From assembly GCF_037914945.1 (NCBI RefSeq), contig NZ_CP149787.1, positions 558,001-622,000 of the forward strand: DNA of 64,000 nt, written 5' to 3'. The position numbers were made by a program, and so were the translations under genes. The notes beneath the pieces are model-generated. The model did not search any database, had not been told where the DNA came from, and was given only the letters and a program-made list of their open reading frames with translations. Numbering within the stretch: position 1 is the stretch's first letter; each line of letters begins with the position of its first letter. The DNA comes from Haloterrigena sp. KLK7 (lineage in GTDB: Archaea; Halobacteriota; Halobacteria; Halobacteriales; Natrialbaceae). Below are positions 55,870 through 64,000 of the stretch, one piece after another.

Positions 55870-56205
55870 GTCTCGATCACACGGCTCTGTCCCGTCGGGA
55901 CACACGCTCGCCGGGCACCCACTCACTCGAAACCGGGAAACACCGACGAAACGGATCGGTCGCTCGACACCGGGTGACCTTCGAAACGACACTCGAGAAC
56001 ACGACCGACGCGAGTCACGCGAGAGCGCCCCATTCCAAGCGATGATCGATCGTCAGCAGCCGGCAACTGTCACGGTAACGCAGCCACGACTGCGTGCGGA
56101 CGACCGGAGACCGAACGCAGCGATTCCCGCTCGAGCACCGCGTAACCGCCTCGATCGAGACGACACCGACGACGGCAGTGAACCGACGGGGGTCGACGCT
56201 CAGCG
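55870..56205. other. Intergenic region (336 bases)
   Basis: No gene, promoter or RNA could be supported. The open frames here are short. The composition is only slightly AT-richer than coding DNA. Confidence 0.4.
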
Positions 56206-57429
56206 ATGACCGTTCCGACCGAGTCCGCGTCGGGTACCGCTCTCAGTCCGTGGCCGCGCGGCTGGAAGGGGTACACCGCCCTCATTCTCGCCTGGCAGGT
56301 CGCCGCGAGCGGCTGTTTCTACGCCGTTTACGCGGTCACGCCGTTCGTTCGGGCGCAGTTCGGCGTTTCGACGACCCGCGTCGGATTCCTGCTGACCGCG
56401 CTGATGCTCGGGTACACGGTCTGCGTCGCACCCGTCGGCCGCCTCATCGATCGGTACGGTGAGCCTCGAGTGCTGGTCGTCGGCCTGACCGGCCTCGGCG
56501 CGACTACCGTCCTCGTCACCGTCGTCTCGTCGTATCTCGCCCTGCTGGGCGTCGTCGCCGTCCTCGGCGCCTTCTACGCGACGGCGATTCCCGGGACGAA
56601 CAAGGCCGTCTTCAGCGCGATCCCGGAGGAGCGGCTCAACGTCTCGATGGGGATCAAACAGATGGGCGTGACCGCCGGGAGCGGTCTCAGTTCGCTGCTG
56701 GTCCCCCTCAGTGCGAGTCGCGTCGGCTGGGAACTCGCGTTTCTCGGGGCGGGCGCGGTCGCGGCCGTCGTCACCCTCGCGTTCCACGGCTGTTACGACG
56801 TCGGGGGTGCCGGCGCCGACGAGACCGGCACGCCGCTCCGGACGCACCTCGGCGACCTCGAGTACGTACTGCTCGTCGCCGCGGGATTCTTCCTCGGCGC
56901 GGGGCTGTTCACCACGGTCGGCTACGCGATCCTCTACGTGACCGACGTCGTCGGCGCGAGTTCGGTCTTCGCCGGCGCCACCCTCGCGGCCGCGCAGGCG
57001 ACCGGGAGCGTCGGCCGCATCGGATTCGGGTGGATCGCCGACAACTGCTTCGGGTCGCTGACGCGCTCGACGCTGGTGCTCCTCGCGATTCAGGCGAGCG
57101 CCTCGACGGTCCTCTTCGCGGCGATCCCGCTCGTCGAAACGCCGCTCGCCGTCCTGCTCTCGTTCGCGCTGCTCGGCACGTTCATCCTCGGCTTCACGGG
57201 CGTTTACTACTCGTGTATCGGCTCGATCGTGCCGGACGACGGGATCGGGAGCGCCACCGCGGGCGGCCAGCTCGCGCTCAACTCGGGCGCGCTCGTCGCG
57301 CCGGCGACGTTCGGCTACATCGTCGACGCTCGCGGCTACGGCGACGCGTGGCCGCTACTCGCGTGTGCCACGTCCGTCTCGTTCGTCCTGTTCCTGCTGC
57401 TCATCGGTCGCCGCAGTCGACGAGCGTGA
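56206..57429 (+). CDS. MFS transporter
   Basis: 407 residues with 12 predicted helices in two halves. The family loop between helices 2 and 3 is GRLIDRYGEPRVLVVGL, and RSTLVLLAIQASASTVLFAA lies in the second half. The start is the ATG at 56206 (MTVPTESASGTALSPWPRGW). Substrate unknown; the closest general type is anion or sugar-phosphate exporters. Convergent with the SRPBCC gene. Confidence 0.9.
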   Translation: MTVPTESASGTALSPWPRGWKGYTALILAWQVAASGCFYAVYAVTPFVRAQFGVSTTRVGFLLTALMLGYTVCVAPVGRLIDRYGEPRVLVVGLTGLGATTVLVTVVSSYLALLGVVAVLGAFYATAIPGTNKAVFSAIPEERLNVSMGIKQMGVTAGSGLSSLLVPLSASRVGWELAFLGAGAVAAVVTLAFHGCYDVGGAGADETGTPLRTHLGDLEYVLLVAAGFFLGAGLFTTVGYAILYVTDVVGASSVFAGATLAAAQATGSVGRIGFGWIADNCFGSLTRSTLVLLAIQASASTVLFAAIPLVETPLAVLLSFALLGTFILGFTGVYYSCIGSIVPDDGIGSATAGGQLALNSGALVAPATFGYIVDARGYGDAWPLLACATSVSFVLFLLLIGRRSRRA

Positions 57430-57500
57430 GGGTCTCGATCCCGATTCGGGTCGAAAACGCACGCTCCGGACCGAAATCGCCGGTTCGGCCGTCCCGTCTC

Positions 57501-58022
57501 TCAGGGCATCTCGTGGACCGTCAGCTCGACCTCGCGGGGACGGCCCTCGATGTCGGCGACGAGCCGTTGGACGACCTCCTCGGCCTCTCCGAGGAGTTTC
57601 GGTTCGACCTTCTTGATGACCCAGTCCAGCGAAACGAACCGGGGAAGCGAGAGCGCGTTCTCGTCGGCCGAGTGCGGATCGTAGACCGCCTCGAAGTAGA
57701 TCCGACTCGCCGTCTCCTCGCCCTCGGGGGCCGATTCGGGCTCCGGTTCGACGCGCCACTCGCCGCGGGCGTCGAGGTCGTTCGTCAGCCGCCACTCGAG
57801 CGACGACGGCGCGTCGACGGCGACGACCTCCGAGCGGGCGGTGTAACTGAGCTTCCACCACGCCAGCTTCAGGTCGTAGACCGAGCCGACGTCGCCGTCG
57901 CCGTGAACGCGAACGTCCTTGAGGTGTTCCGAGTACCGCGGATAGTCGGTAAACGACCGCACGTACGGAAAGACCTCCTCGGGCGGGCGATAGACGAGTG
58001 TACTGAGGAGAATTCTGTCCAC
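57501..58022 (-). CDS. SRPBCC family protein (RatA/Coq10-like)
   Basis: 173 residues from the GTG at 58022. The fold begins STLVYRPPEEVFPYVRSFTD and includes YPRYSEHLKDVRVHGDGDVG and SSLEWRLTNDLDARGEWRVE, the START-like hydrophobic-ligand cavity of the polyketide cyclase/RatA family. Ligand unknown. The frame upstream to 58130 is a shadow. The gene follows the M48 protease on the same strand after 58 bases. Confidence 0.85.
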   Translation of the reverse strand: MDRILLSTLVYRPPEEVFPYVRSFTDYPRYSEHLKDVRVHGDGDVGSVYDLKLAWWKLSYTARSEVVAVDAPSSLEWRLTNDLDARGEWRVEPEPESAPEGEETASRIYFEAVYDPHSADENALSLPRFVSLDWVIKKVEPKLLGEAEEVVQRLVADIEGRPREVELTVHEMP

Positions 58023-58080
58023 GACTCCCCCTACGACGGACCCGAAAGTAAGAATTCGTGTTTCGGCGAGCGATTCCCGC

Positions 58081-59286
58081 TCACTCGGTCGGGGCCACCG
58101 GCGGCCGATCCGCGCCGTCGTCGCCGTCACGACCGCCGGCGTCGCGAACCGCCTCGAGCCGATCGTCGATCGACGGGTGCTGCGTCGCGAGGGTGTAGAG
58201 CAGCCCCGCGTCGCGGCGGGTATCGTTCGCGTCGGCGAGCGTCTCGAGGGCCGCGAGCGTCGCGTCGCGGCCCGCCTGACGGGCCGCGTAGGCGTCGGCC
58301 CGGAACTCCTGCCAGCGCGCGAGGCCGCCGAGGAGGACGACCTGATACAGCGCGAACAGCGCCATCAGCGGCAGGAAGATGCCGAGGAACCCGAACCGCT
58401 CCTCGAGGGCGCCGATTCCGAGGGGTTCGAACCCGACCATCCAGCCGCCGAAGACGGCCACCGTCAGGAGGCTTCGCTGCCAGAGGTGACGGCCGGCGAC
58501 GTGGCCGAACTCGTGGGCGAGGATCGCACGCAGTTCGTCGTCGTCACACTCCGCGAGGAGGTAGTCGGTGAGGAAGACGTACCGGAACCCCGGGACCGTC
58601 CCGGCGACGAGCGCGTTCGCGGTCTTCGTCGACTCGCCCTCGAGCAGGTAGAGCCCGCGGGGTCGATATCCCAGCTCCCGACAGAGCCGTTCGACCCGCT
58701 CGCGGTCGTCGCCCTCGAGGGGGACCCGATCCTGAAAGACGGCGATCAGGTACGGCGAGAGGCCGTAGACGGCGGCGACGAGGACGGCGAAGCCGCCGAC
58801 GAGGAGCGGGAGCGACGGATCGACGGTCGACAGGAACGCGAGGAAGCCGCCGATCGATATCGCGGCCGTGACGGCGACGATCCCCATCACCGCGAGGACG
58901 CCCTTCGCGATCCGCCACGGCGATGCCGACGTGTCCCGCAGCGAGCGGACCGTCGGATACGTCCCGAGCGCCATCGACACCAGCGGGAGGGCGGCCAGCC
59001 CGAACGAGACGACCGTGATGACGGCGAACTCGAGGACGCCGATCCCGAACAGTTCGGGACCCATCGCCCCGACGGCGTCGGTCGTCCGCTCGACCAGCTC
59101 GAGGAGATGGAGGCCGATCACGGCGGCGATCGGCAGGACGAACCCGCCGCCCTGCTGGACCCGGTTGAGCCGGTGGAGGCGGTCCTCGACCGATGCGTCC
59201 GTCGACTCGACCCGGTGAGCGTACGCGCGGAAGGCGACGAACGGACCGAGAGCCAGCGCGAGCACGAACGCGATGGTCGCGAGCAT
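58081..59286 (-). CDS. M48 family metalloprotease (HtpX-like)
   Basis: 401 residues. The zinc-binding HEFGH is near 258-262 (LRAILAHEFGHVAGRHLWQR) and the second Glu lies in QEFRADAYAARQAG. Several transmembrane helices surround the catalytic domain: about five in the first 190 residues, two after HEFGH. This matches the integral membrane M48 peptidases of the HtpX type, which remove damaged membrane proteins. The start is the second ATG (59286). The downstream SRPBCC gene is probably co-transcribed. Confidence 0.92.
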   Translation of the reverse strand: MLATIAFVLALALGPFVAFRAYAHRVESTDASVEDRLHRLNRVQQGGGFVLPIAAVIGLHLLELVERTTDAVGAMGPELFGIGVLEFAVITVVSFGLAALPLVSMALGTYPTVRSLRDTSASPWRIAKGVLAVMGIVAVTAAISIGGFLAFLSTVDPSLPLLVGGFAVLVAAVYGLSPYLIAVFQDRVPLEGDDRERVERLCRELGYRPRGLYLLEGESTKTANALVAGTVPGFRYVFLTDYLLAECDDDELRAILAHEFGHVAGRHLWQRSLLTVAVFGGWMVGFEPLGIGALEERFGFLGIFLPLMALFALYQVVLLGGLARWQEFRADAYAARQAGRDATLAALETLADANDTRRDAGLLYTLATQHPSIDDRLEAVRDAGGRDGDDGADRPPVAPTE

Positions 59287-59367
59287 CACCCGACGAATTC
59301 ACCGGCGCGGTCCAAAAATCTATCGAATTACTCACATGAACGGGCGGTGTCCGGACCGCGTTCCGAT

Positions 59368-59620
59368 TCAGTCCCCGCGATCCGACGCCTCCGCGAGGAG
59401 CGAGTCGTCGTCGACCGATTCGGCGAGTCCGAGTCGCTCGACGGTCGCTCGCGTCGGCCGGCCGTCCGATCCCCAGCCGCGCTTCCGAGAGTACCGATCG
59501 AGGGTCGCCTCGAACCAGTCGCGGTCGACGGCCTCGCCGGCGTTGGGCCCGGACTCGAGCGTCCGGCTCGAGGCGCTCGGTGAGGAGACCGACGAGACGG
59601 TGTTGCGGACGCCGGACGTC
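59368..59620 (-). pseudogene. C-terminal remnant of an aldehyde ferredoxin oxidoreductase
   Basis: The minus-strand frame ending at 59368 reads LESGPNAGEAVDRDWFEATL then DRYSRKRGWGSDGRPTRATV and ERLGLAES, which is the typical last part of tungsten-dependent aldehyde ferredoxin oxidoreductases (V-D-x-x-W-F-E-A-x-L-D-x-Y-x-x-x-R-G-W-x-x-x-G-x-P-T). Just upstream, another frame gives RLVGLLTERLEP, which resembles the preceding AOR segment, so at least one frameshift has occurred. Nothing of the catalytic core is found. It is therefore best seen as the decayed end of a lost gene. It may alternatively be a small expressed protein. Confidence 0.55.
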
Positions 59621-59720
59621 GGTTCGAGCAGCGGGCCGCGCGTCGTCGGCGGCGACTGACCACCGCGACGCGGCCCACCGGACGGCAACCTTCTATACTC
59701 GAGGCGGTCAAGGGCGGGCC

Positions 59721-60473
59721 ATGCGAGACGTCTGTATCGTCGGCGGCGGCGTCGCCGGCCTCGCCGCATCGATCTTCACCGCTCGAGCGGGCCTCGATAC
59801 CCTCGTCGTCGACGGCGGGGAGTCGATCCTCGCGCGAAACGCCAGCCTCGAGAACTACCCCGGGTTCCCGAACGGAGTCGACGCTCGCCGGTACCTGGAA
59901 CTGACTCGCGAACAGGCGCGAACGGCGGGTGCCGCGTTCGAACTCGGGCGCGTGACGCACGCCGAACCGGTCACCGAAGGCGAACTCGAGGAGGGGTTCG
60001 TCCTCGAGACGGCGGGCGGCGAGCCCCTCGAGGCGCGACGGATTCTCGCCGCCTCGTGGCCGAACAGCGACTACCTCGAGCCGCTGGACGTCGGCCGCAT
60101 GCAGCGGGGCAACAAACACTTCGTGAGCGTCGGCGACGGCGGGCGGACGGCCGTCGACGGCGTCTACGCCGCGGGTCGAATCGCGGACGAACCCCACCAG
60201 GCGGTCGTCGCGGCCGGCCACGGCGCGAAAGTCGCCCTCGCGGTCATCTACGACTCCGAGGTCCCGTTCTATCAGGACTGGGTCGTTCCCGAGGGCTACT
60301 TCACCGGCCGCGATCGCGACGTCCCGCCGGGCTGTGAGGAGATCGGCGACGAAGAGCGACGGGAACGCGACGAGGTGGCGCGGGAGACGATGCTCGAGGC
60401 CTTCGCGGAGCCGTTAGACGAGCGGCCGACGATGCACCCGAGCGTCGAGCGAGACGGGGACGACGAGGACTGA
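59721..60473 (+). CDS. Short thioredoxin reductase-like FAD-dependent oxidoreductase
   Basis: 250 residues. N-terminal Rossmann VCIVGGGVAGLAASIFTARA, FAD-contact ENYPGFPNGVDARRYLELTR, and the last FAD motif TAVDGVYAAGRIADEPHQAV. It is about 70 residues shorter than TrxR: the NAD(P)H domain is collapsed and no CxxC redox pair is seen, so it is not a normal thioredoxin reductase. Such short homologues occur widely in haloarchaea; their partner is unknown. A TATA-like CTATACTCGA (59694-59703) is 25 bases upstream of the ATG. It ends in an acidic tail. Confidence 0.88.
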   Translation: MRDVCIVGGGVAGLAASIFTARAGLDTLVVDGGESILARNASLENYPGFPNGVDARRYLELTREQARTAGAAFELGRVTHAEPVTEGELEEGFVLETAGGEPLEARRILAASWPNSDYLEPLDVGRMQRGNKHFVSVGDGGRTAVDGVYAAGRIADEPHQAVVAAGHGAKVALAVIYDSEVPFYQDWVVPEGYFTGRDRDVPPGCEEIGDEERRERDEVARETMLEAFAEPLDERPTMHPSVERDGDDED

Positions 60474-60566
60474 AGCCCGTCTCGTTCGCGAGGACTCGCG
60501 ACCAGTGGCCGCCGGCCGATGAGTTAACACGGACCACGTGGAACGCCGTCCCACTACCGATCGACC

Positions 60567-62711
60567 ATGACCGGGACGAACAGCGGGCCTCGCGATCGCG
60601 AACGCCTCCGGACGGCGGCCGAACGGGCGACGTTCGGCGCCGCGACCCGATACGCCCGCCAGCACGGGCTCTCGAGGCCGGCCGAGACGGCCTATCTCGA
60701 GGCCCTCGCGGACGCTCGTCGGGAGATCGCTCACCGATTCGCCCGCGGGCTGCTTCGCGGCGATCCGGCCGGACTCGCCGCGGCACGGTTCGTCGATCTC
60801 GAGTCGGAGTCGCCGGCGTCACGGCGTCCTCCGTCGGGCGAGGACGCGTCGTTCGCGGCGCTCGAGGGGGCAGACCGCCGATCGATCGTCGAGGACGTCG
60901 CCGCGACGGTTCCCGAGACGTGTCGCCGCCTCGCGCTCGTTCCCTGTCCCGCCGCCGAGAGCGTCCTGTGTATCCCGATCGCGACGCGACACGGCTACGA
61001 CCGGTTTCGACCGGTCGGACCGCTCTATCGCTGGTTCGACGGAACCGCCGCGCCGCTGGACCATCCCGTGGATCTCGTCCCGATCCTCGAGTGCGAGGGC
61101 GCGTTCAGCGACGCCGCGCAGTCCGAGCGGATCCGCGGCGAGATCGCCGAGAGCGTCGCCAATCTGGCGCTCGCGCGGCTGGCCGCCGCCGTCCACGCGA
61201 GCGCCGTCGACCGCGACGCGGACGCGGACGAACCCCCGCTCGAGGCCGTCGCCGACGGGATTCCGGCGGCCGACGCCGCCGCCGCGTTCGAGCGGATCGT
61301 CACCGACGGCCATCCGTTCCACCCGAGCGGCAAGATCCGGCGCGGGATGACCCCCGCCGAGGGGCTCGCCTACGCGCCGGAGTTCACCGACCGGATCGAC
61401 CTCCGGTTCGTCGCCGTCGAGCGGGAGTCAGCCCTCGAGACGCGGGCTCGCGATCACCCGACCGGCGATGAGCGCCTGACCGACCGCCTGCTCGCGACGT
61501 TCGCCGGACTCGAGGACGCGCTCGCTCGAGCGCTCCCGCCCGCCCGGACGCCGGACGAGTACGCCGTCGTTCCCGTGCATCCGCTCCAGTACCACCGGAC
61601 GATTCCGGATCGGTACGCGGATCGGATCGCCGACGGTCGCGTCGCGCCGATTCCCGACTACGCACACCCGGCGACGCCGCAACTGAACCTCCGCACGGTG
61701 GTGCCGTACGACACCGATCGGACGGCGCACGTCGACGGACCGCTGCCGCGCCTCAAACTCGCGATCCCCGTCCAGACGACCAACGTCGTCCGGACGCTGT
61801 CGCCCCACGCCGTGGCGAACGGCCCGCAGGTGACCGACGTCGTGCGAGCGATCGACCGCCGAGAGTCGCTCGAGACGCTGGGGTTGCTGGCCGAGCCCGC
61901 AGCGGCGTGCTACTATCCGCCGGAGGGGCCCCATCCCAGCGGCGAGGGCTTCGACGACGCCCGCCACCTCTCGGGGTTGCTGCGGACGAGCCCCGAGGCC
62001 CACCCGCTCGTCCGGAACGGCCCCGACGGCGCGGTGTCGGTCGTCGCCTCGAGTCTCGTCGCCGACTCGCCGATCACGGGACGACCGCTCGTCCGCGATC
62101 TGATCGAGCGATACGGGGCGAGCCGAGAGACGACGAGCACCGCGGAGGCGGCCCCGGCGTTCCTCGAGCGGTATGCCGGCGTCGTCGTCCCCGAGCAACT
62201 CCTGTTGCTGTGCGAGTACGGCATCGCCCTCGAGAGTCACCTCCAGAACAGTCTGCTCGTCTTCGACGCCGCGGACGCGCGGCCGGTGGCGACGCTCGTC
62301 CGCGACCTCGGCGGGATTCGGATTCACGGCGGCCGACTCGAGGACCGCGGCCTCTCGGTCGATCCCTATCCCGATTCGGACCTCGACGCCGACGGCGAGG
62401 AGGACTTGCACCGGAAGCTGTACTACGCGCTCTTCCAGAACCACCTGGCGGAACTGGTCGCGACGATCAGCCACGAACTGGACGTCGACGAGCGCGCGTG
62501 TTGGTCGCGGGTCCGTGAGCAGTGCGAGCGAGCGTTCGACGAGATTCGCGCCGAGGGAACGGTCCCCGACGCTCGAGTTCGACGCGACGAACGGGCGCTG
62601 TTCGCGGATCCGGCGACCCACAAGGCGCTGACAGCGATGCGCCTGCGAGGCAAGCGCCACGAGTACGTCACGAGCGAGGTGTCGAATCCGCTGGTTCCGT
62701 CCGGTCGGTAA
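60567..62711 (+). CDS. IucA/IucC family siderophore synthetase (NIS)
   Basis: 714 residues. Conserved NIS synthetase motifs: TDGHPFHPSGKIRRGMTPAE (ATP-binding Ser/Lys), YAVVPVHPLQYHRTIPDRYA, LRTVVPYD ... RLKLAIPVQTTNVVRTLS, and the C-terminal ESHLQNSLLVFDAADARPVA with LVRDLGGIRIHGGRL. The enzyme condenses a carboxylate (citrate or succinate derivative) with an amine to build a hydroxamate siderophore. In known haloarchaeal clusters it stands with a decarboxylase, hydroxylase and acyltransferase; none is adjacent here. A single IucA/IucC can use intermediates made elsewhere. Length is slightly above the average of about 600. Confidence 0.93.
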   Translation: MTGTNSGPRDRERLRTAAERATFGAATRYARQHGLSRPAETAYLEALADARREIAHRFARGLLRGDPAGLAAARFVDLESESPASRRPPSGEDASFAALEGADRRSIVEDVAATVPETCRRLALVPCPAAESVLCIPIATRHGYDRFRPVGPLYRWFDGTAAPLDHPVDLVPILECEGAFSDAAQSERIRGEIAESVANLALARLAAAVHASAVDRDADADEPPLEAVADGIPAADAAAAFERIVTDGHPFHPSGKIRRGMTPAEGLAYAPEFTDRIDLRFVAVERESALETRARDHPTGDERLTDRLLATFAGLEDALARALPPARTPDEYAVVPVHPLQYHRTIPDRYADRIADGRVAPIPDYAHPATPQLNLRTVVPYDTDRTAHVDGPLPRLKLAIPVQTTNVVRTLSPHAVANGPQVTDVVRAIDRRESLETLGLLAEPAAACYYPPEGPHPSGEGFDDARHLSGLLRTSPEAHPLVRNGPDGAVSVVASSLVADSPITGRPLVRDLIERYGASRETTSTAEAAPAFLERYAGVVVPEQLLLLCEYGIALESHLQNSLLVFDAADARPVATLVRDLGGIRIHGGRLEDRGLSVDPYPDSDLDADGEEDLHRKLYYALFQNHLAELVATISHELDVDERACWSRVREQCERAFDEIRAEGTVPDARVRRDERALFADPATHKALTAMRLRGKRHEYVTSEVSNPLVPSGR

Positions 62712-62812
62712 CGGATCGTCGATTCGGTCGGAGACGCGGGGCGAGTATCGAACCCGTTCTCGTCGCCCGTCGAGAAAGCGTGACGGTTCGGTCCATCGCT
62801 CCGTCCGGTCAG

Positions 62813-63988
62813 TTACTCCGATCCATCGACGGCAGTCGATGCGGTGGTCGAATCGCCGTCGGCCGGCAGCGTCATCGAAAACGTCGATCCCTCGCCGGGC
62901 TCCGAATCGACGATGATTTCGCCCTCGTGGCGCTCGAGGATCCGGTTACACAGCGCCAGTCCGATTCCCGAACCGGGGTGTTCGTCGCTCGAGTGGAGCC
63001 GCTGGAAGATCTCGAAGATACGGTCGACGTCGTCGGGGTCGATCCCGATCCCCTCGTCGCGGATCGAAATCGTCCACGTCGCGTCCTCGCGCGCCGCCGT
63101 CACGTGGACTCGCGGCGGTTCGTCGCCGCTGTATTCGATCGCGTTGGAGACCAGGTTCTGGAACACCTGCCGTAACTGTCGCTCGTCGCCCTCGACCGTC
63201 GGCAACGGCTCCCGCGTGATCTCGGCGTCGGTCTCGTCGATCTTCAACTGGAGGTCGGTGAGCACGTCGTCGAACACGGCGTCCAGATCGACGGCGTCGA
63301 ACGAGTCGCCGCCGGTGTCGACCCGCGAGTACTCGAGGAGGCCGTCGACCATCGACTGCATGCGTTCGGCGCCGTCGGCGGCGTACGCGAGGAACTCCTC
63401 GCACTCCGAATCGAGGTCGTCCCCGTGTCGGCTCTCGATGAGTCGCAGATAACTCCGCACCATCCGCAAGGGTTCCTGCAGGTCGTGGCTGGCGGCGTAG
63501 GCGAACTGCTCTAACCGCTCGTTCGAGTCCTCCAACTGCGCGACCGCCTCCTCGAGGCGCTGCTCGGTTCGCTGTAACGCGTCGTTTCGCTCCTCGAGCG
63601 TTTCGGCGTGGATGAGCGCCTGCGCCTCGTTGATACCGATCCCGAGGCCCGCGATCGAACCGGTCGCTAACAGGACCGCCTGGGTGCCGAACGTGAACTG
63701 GACGGTGACGCCGGGATGGAGAACGCGCAGCCCGAGGACCACTCCCATCACGGCGATGCCGGCGAGGACCCACGCGACGATGCGCGGATAGAACTCGGGC
63801 CGAATCGTCGTCGTCGGCAGCCAGATACCGATATAGAGCAAGACGGCGCCGAGCGAACCGGCCAACAGCAGATCGAGCACCGCCTCCAGCAGGAGCCCGC
63901 CCTCGGCCAGCGTGGCGGCCGATCTGATGCCCGCGCTGAGGAGAAATATCAGTCCCAGTGCCGGAATAACGCGGTGCCAGAAGCGCAT
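62813..63988 (-). CDS. Membrane histidine kinase
   Basis: 391 residues. Four hydrophobic helices in residues 1-120 (IPALGLIFLLSAGIRSAATL; GGLLLEAVLDLLLAGSLGAV; IVAWVLAGIAVMGVVLGLRV; AVLLATGSIAGLGIGIN), then a coiled linker (ALIHAETLEERNDALQRTEQ) leading to HisKA with the phospho-His near 168 (AASHDLQEPLRMVRSYLRLI) and HATPase (QVFQNLVSNAIEYSG; IRDEGIGIDPDDVDRIFEIF; HPGSGIGLALCNRILERHEG). All kinase boxes are intact. No cognate response regulator is adjacent. The ligand is not known; the linker-only input suggests membrane sensing. Confidence 0.92.
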   Translation of the reverse strand: MRFWHRVIPALGLIFLLSAGIRSAATLAEGGLLLEAVLDLLLAGSLGAVLLYIGIWLPTTTIRPEFYPRIVAWVLAGIAVMGVVLGLRVLHPGVTVQFTFGTQAVLLATGSIAGLGIGINEAQALIHAETLEERNDALQRTEQRLEEAVAQLEDSNERLEQFAYAASHDLQEPLRMVRSYLRLIESRHGDDLDSECEEFLAYAADGAERMQSMVDGLLEYSRVDTGGDSFDAVDLDAVFDDVLTDLQLKIDETDAEITREPLPTVEGDERQLRQVFQNLVSNAIEYSGDEPPRVHVTAAREDATWTISIRDEGIGIDPDDVDRIFEIFQRLHSSDEHPGSGIGLALCNRILERHEGEIIVDSEPGEGSTFSMTLPADGDSTTASTAVDGSE

Positions 63989-64000
63989 CTCTCCTCGGGA

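Noticed and set aside
59273-59659. Plus-strand frame over the AOR remnant
   Set aside because: The translated sequence has no recognisable domain, while the minus strand shows an AOR-like C-terminus.

Overview
The window is haloarchaeal chromosomal DNA. The base composition is GC-rich, the predicted proteins are strongly acidic (runs of Asp and Glu, few Lys), many genes start 25-30 bases after a TATA-like element and so look leaderless, and several families are typical of Halobacteria: a HalX response regulator, a Bat-type HTH protein, a DUF4382 lipoprotein and many short acidic hypotheticals. Gene content and style suggest the Natrialbaceae (Natrinema/Haloterrigena-like), but that is inference. 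No provirus, CRISPR array, insertion sequence or rRNA was seen. One tRNA gene (Arg, anticodon CCU) is present.

Layout. 1-4.3 kb: the N-terminal part of a type IV pilus/secretion ATPase, an SDR dehydrogenase, an unusual acyl-CoA dehydrogenase, tRNA-Arg and tatA. 4.5-7.1 kb: peroxiredoxin, an HD phosphohydrolase followed by a structured repeat, a small HTH regulator and two tiny membrane proteins. 7.1-10.7 kb: the sdhCDBA operon (succinate dehydrogenase). 10.8-23.4 kb: a zinc carboxypeptidase-like esterase, a GNAT/zinc-ribbon fusion, a lipid-linked sugar flippase, a RimK ligase fused to an aspartic-protease-like domain, catalase-peroxidase, a large repeat-rich acidic protein, a DNA glycosylase, an orphan SdhA-like flavoprotein and a zinc-finger microprotein. 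23.5-28.9 kb: a Zn/Cd-type P-ATPase with a palindromic operator, rhodanese, a Bat-type regulator, an Asp/Ser-repeat membrane protein and an XRE/DUF2178-like pair. 28.9-36.9 kb: a second, longer structured repeat, two acyl-CoA dehydrogenases, a hydroxyacyl-CoA dehydrogenase/enoyl-CoA hydratase fusion and a two-component pair. 37-47.7 kb: lipoprotein, cupin, NikR, creatininase-family enzyme, MscS-like channel, tandem small membrane paralogues, a winged-helix regulator, O-methyltransferase, LysE exporter and an HD protein. 47.9-52.5 kb: methylmalonyl-CoA mutase B12 subunit with MeaB, a hydrolase, and a DUF35/thiolase pair. 52.7-64 kb: M42 peptidase, DASS and MFS transporters, M48 protease, a decayed aldehyde ferredoxin oxidoreductase fragment, a small flavoprotein, an IucA/IucC siderophore synthetase and a histidine kinase.

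How the genes fit together. A clear theme is aerobic acyl-CoA metabolism: three acyl-CoA dehydrogenases, the HADH/ECH fusion, thiolase/DUF35 and the methylmalonyl-CoA module feed electrons and succinate into the SDH complex. Oxidative and metal stress form a second theme (KatG, peroxiredoxin, P-type ATPase, NikR, siderophore synthetase).

The most unusual signal is a dispersed, multi-hairpin sequence present twice (about 5956-6147 and 28977-29432). Each copy starts exactly at the stop codon of an unrelated gene and runs in that gene's sense. The two share short single-stranded blocks, while the hairpin stems differ in sequence but stay perfectly paired. This looks like a conserved 3'-UTR RNA element or a palindromic mobile sequence that I cannot assign to a named family.
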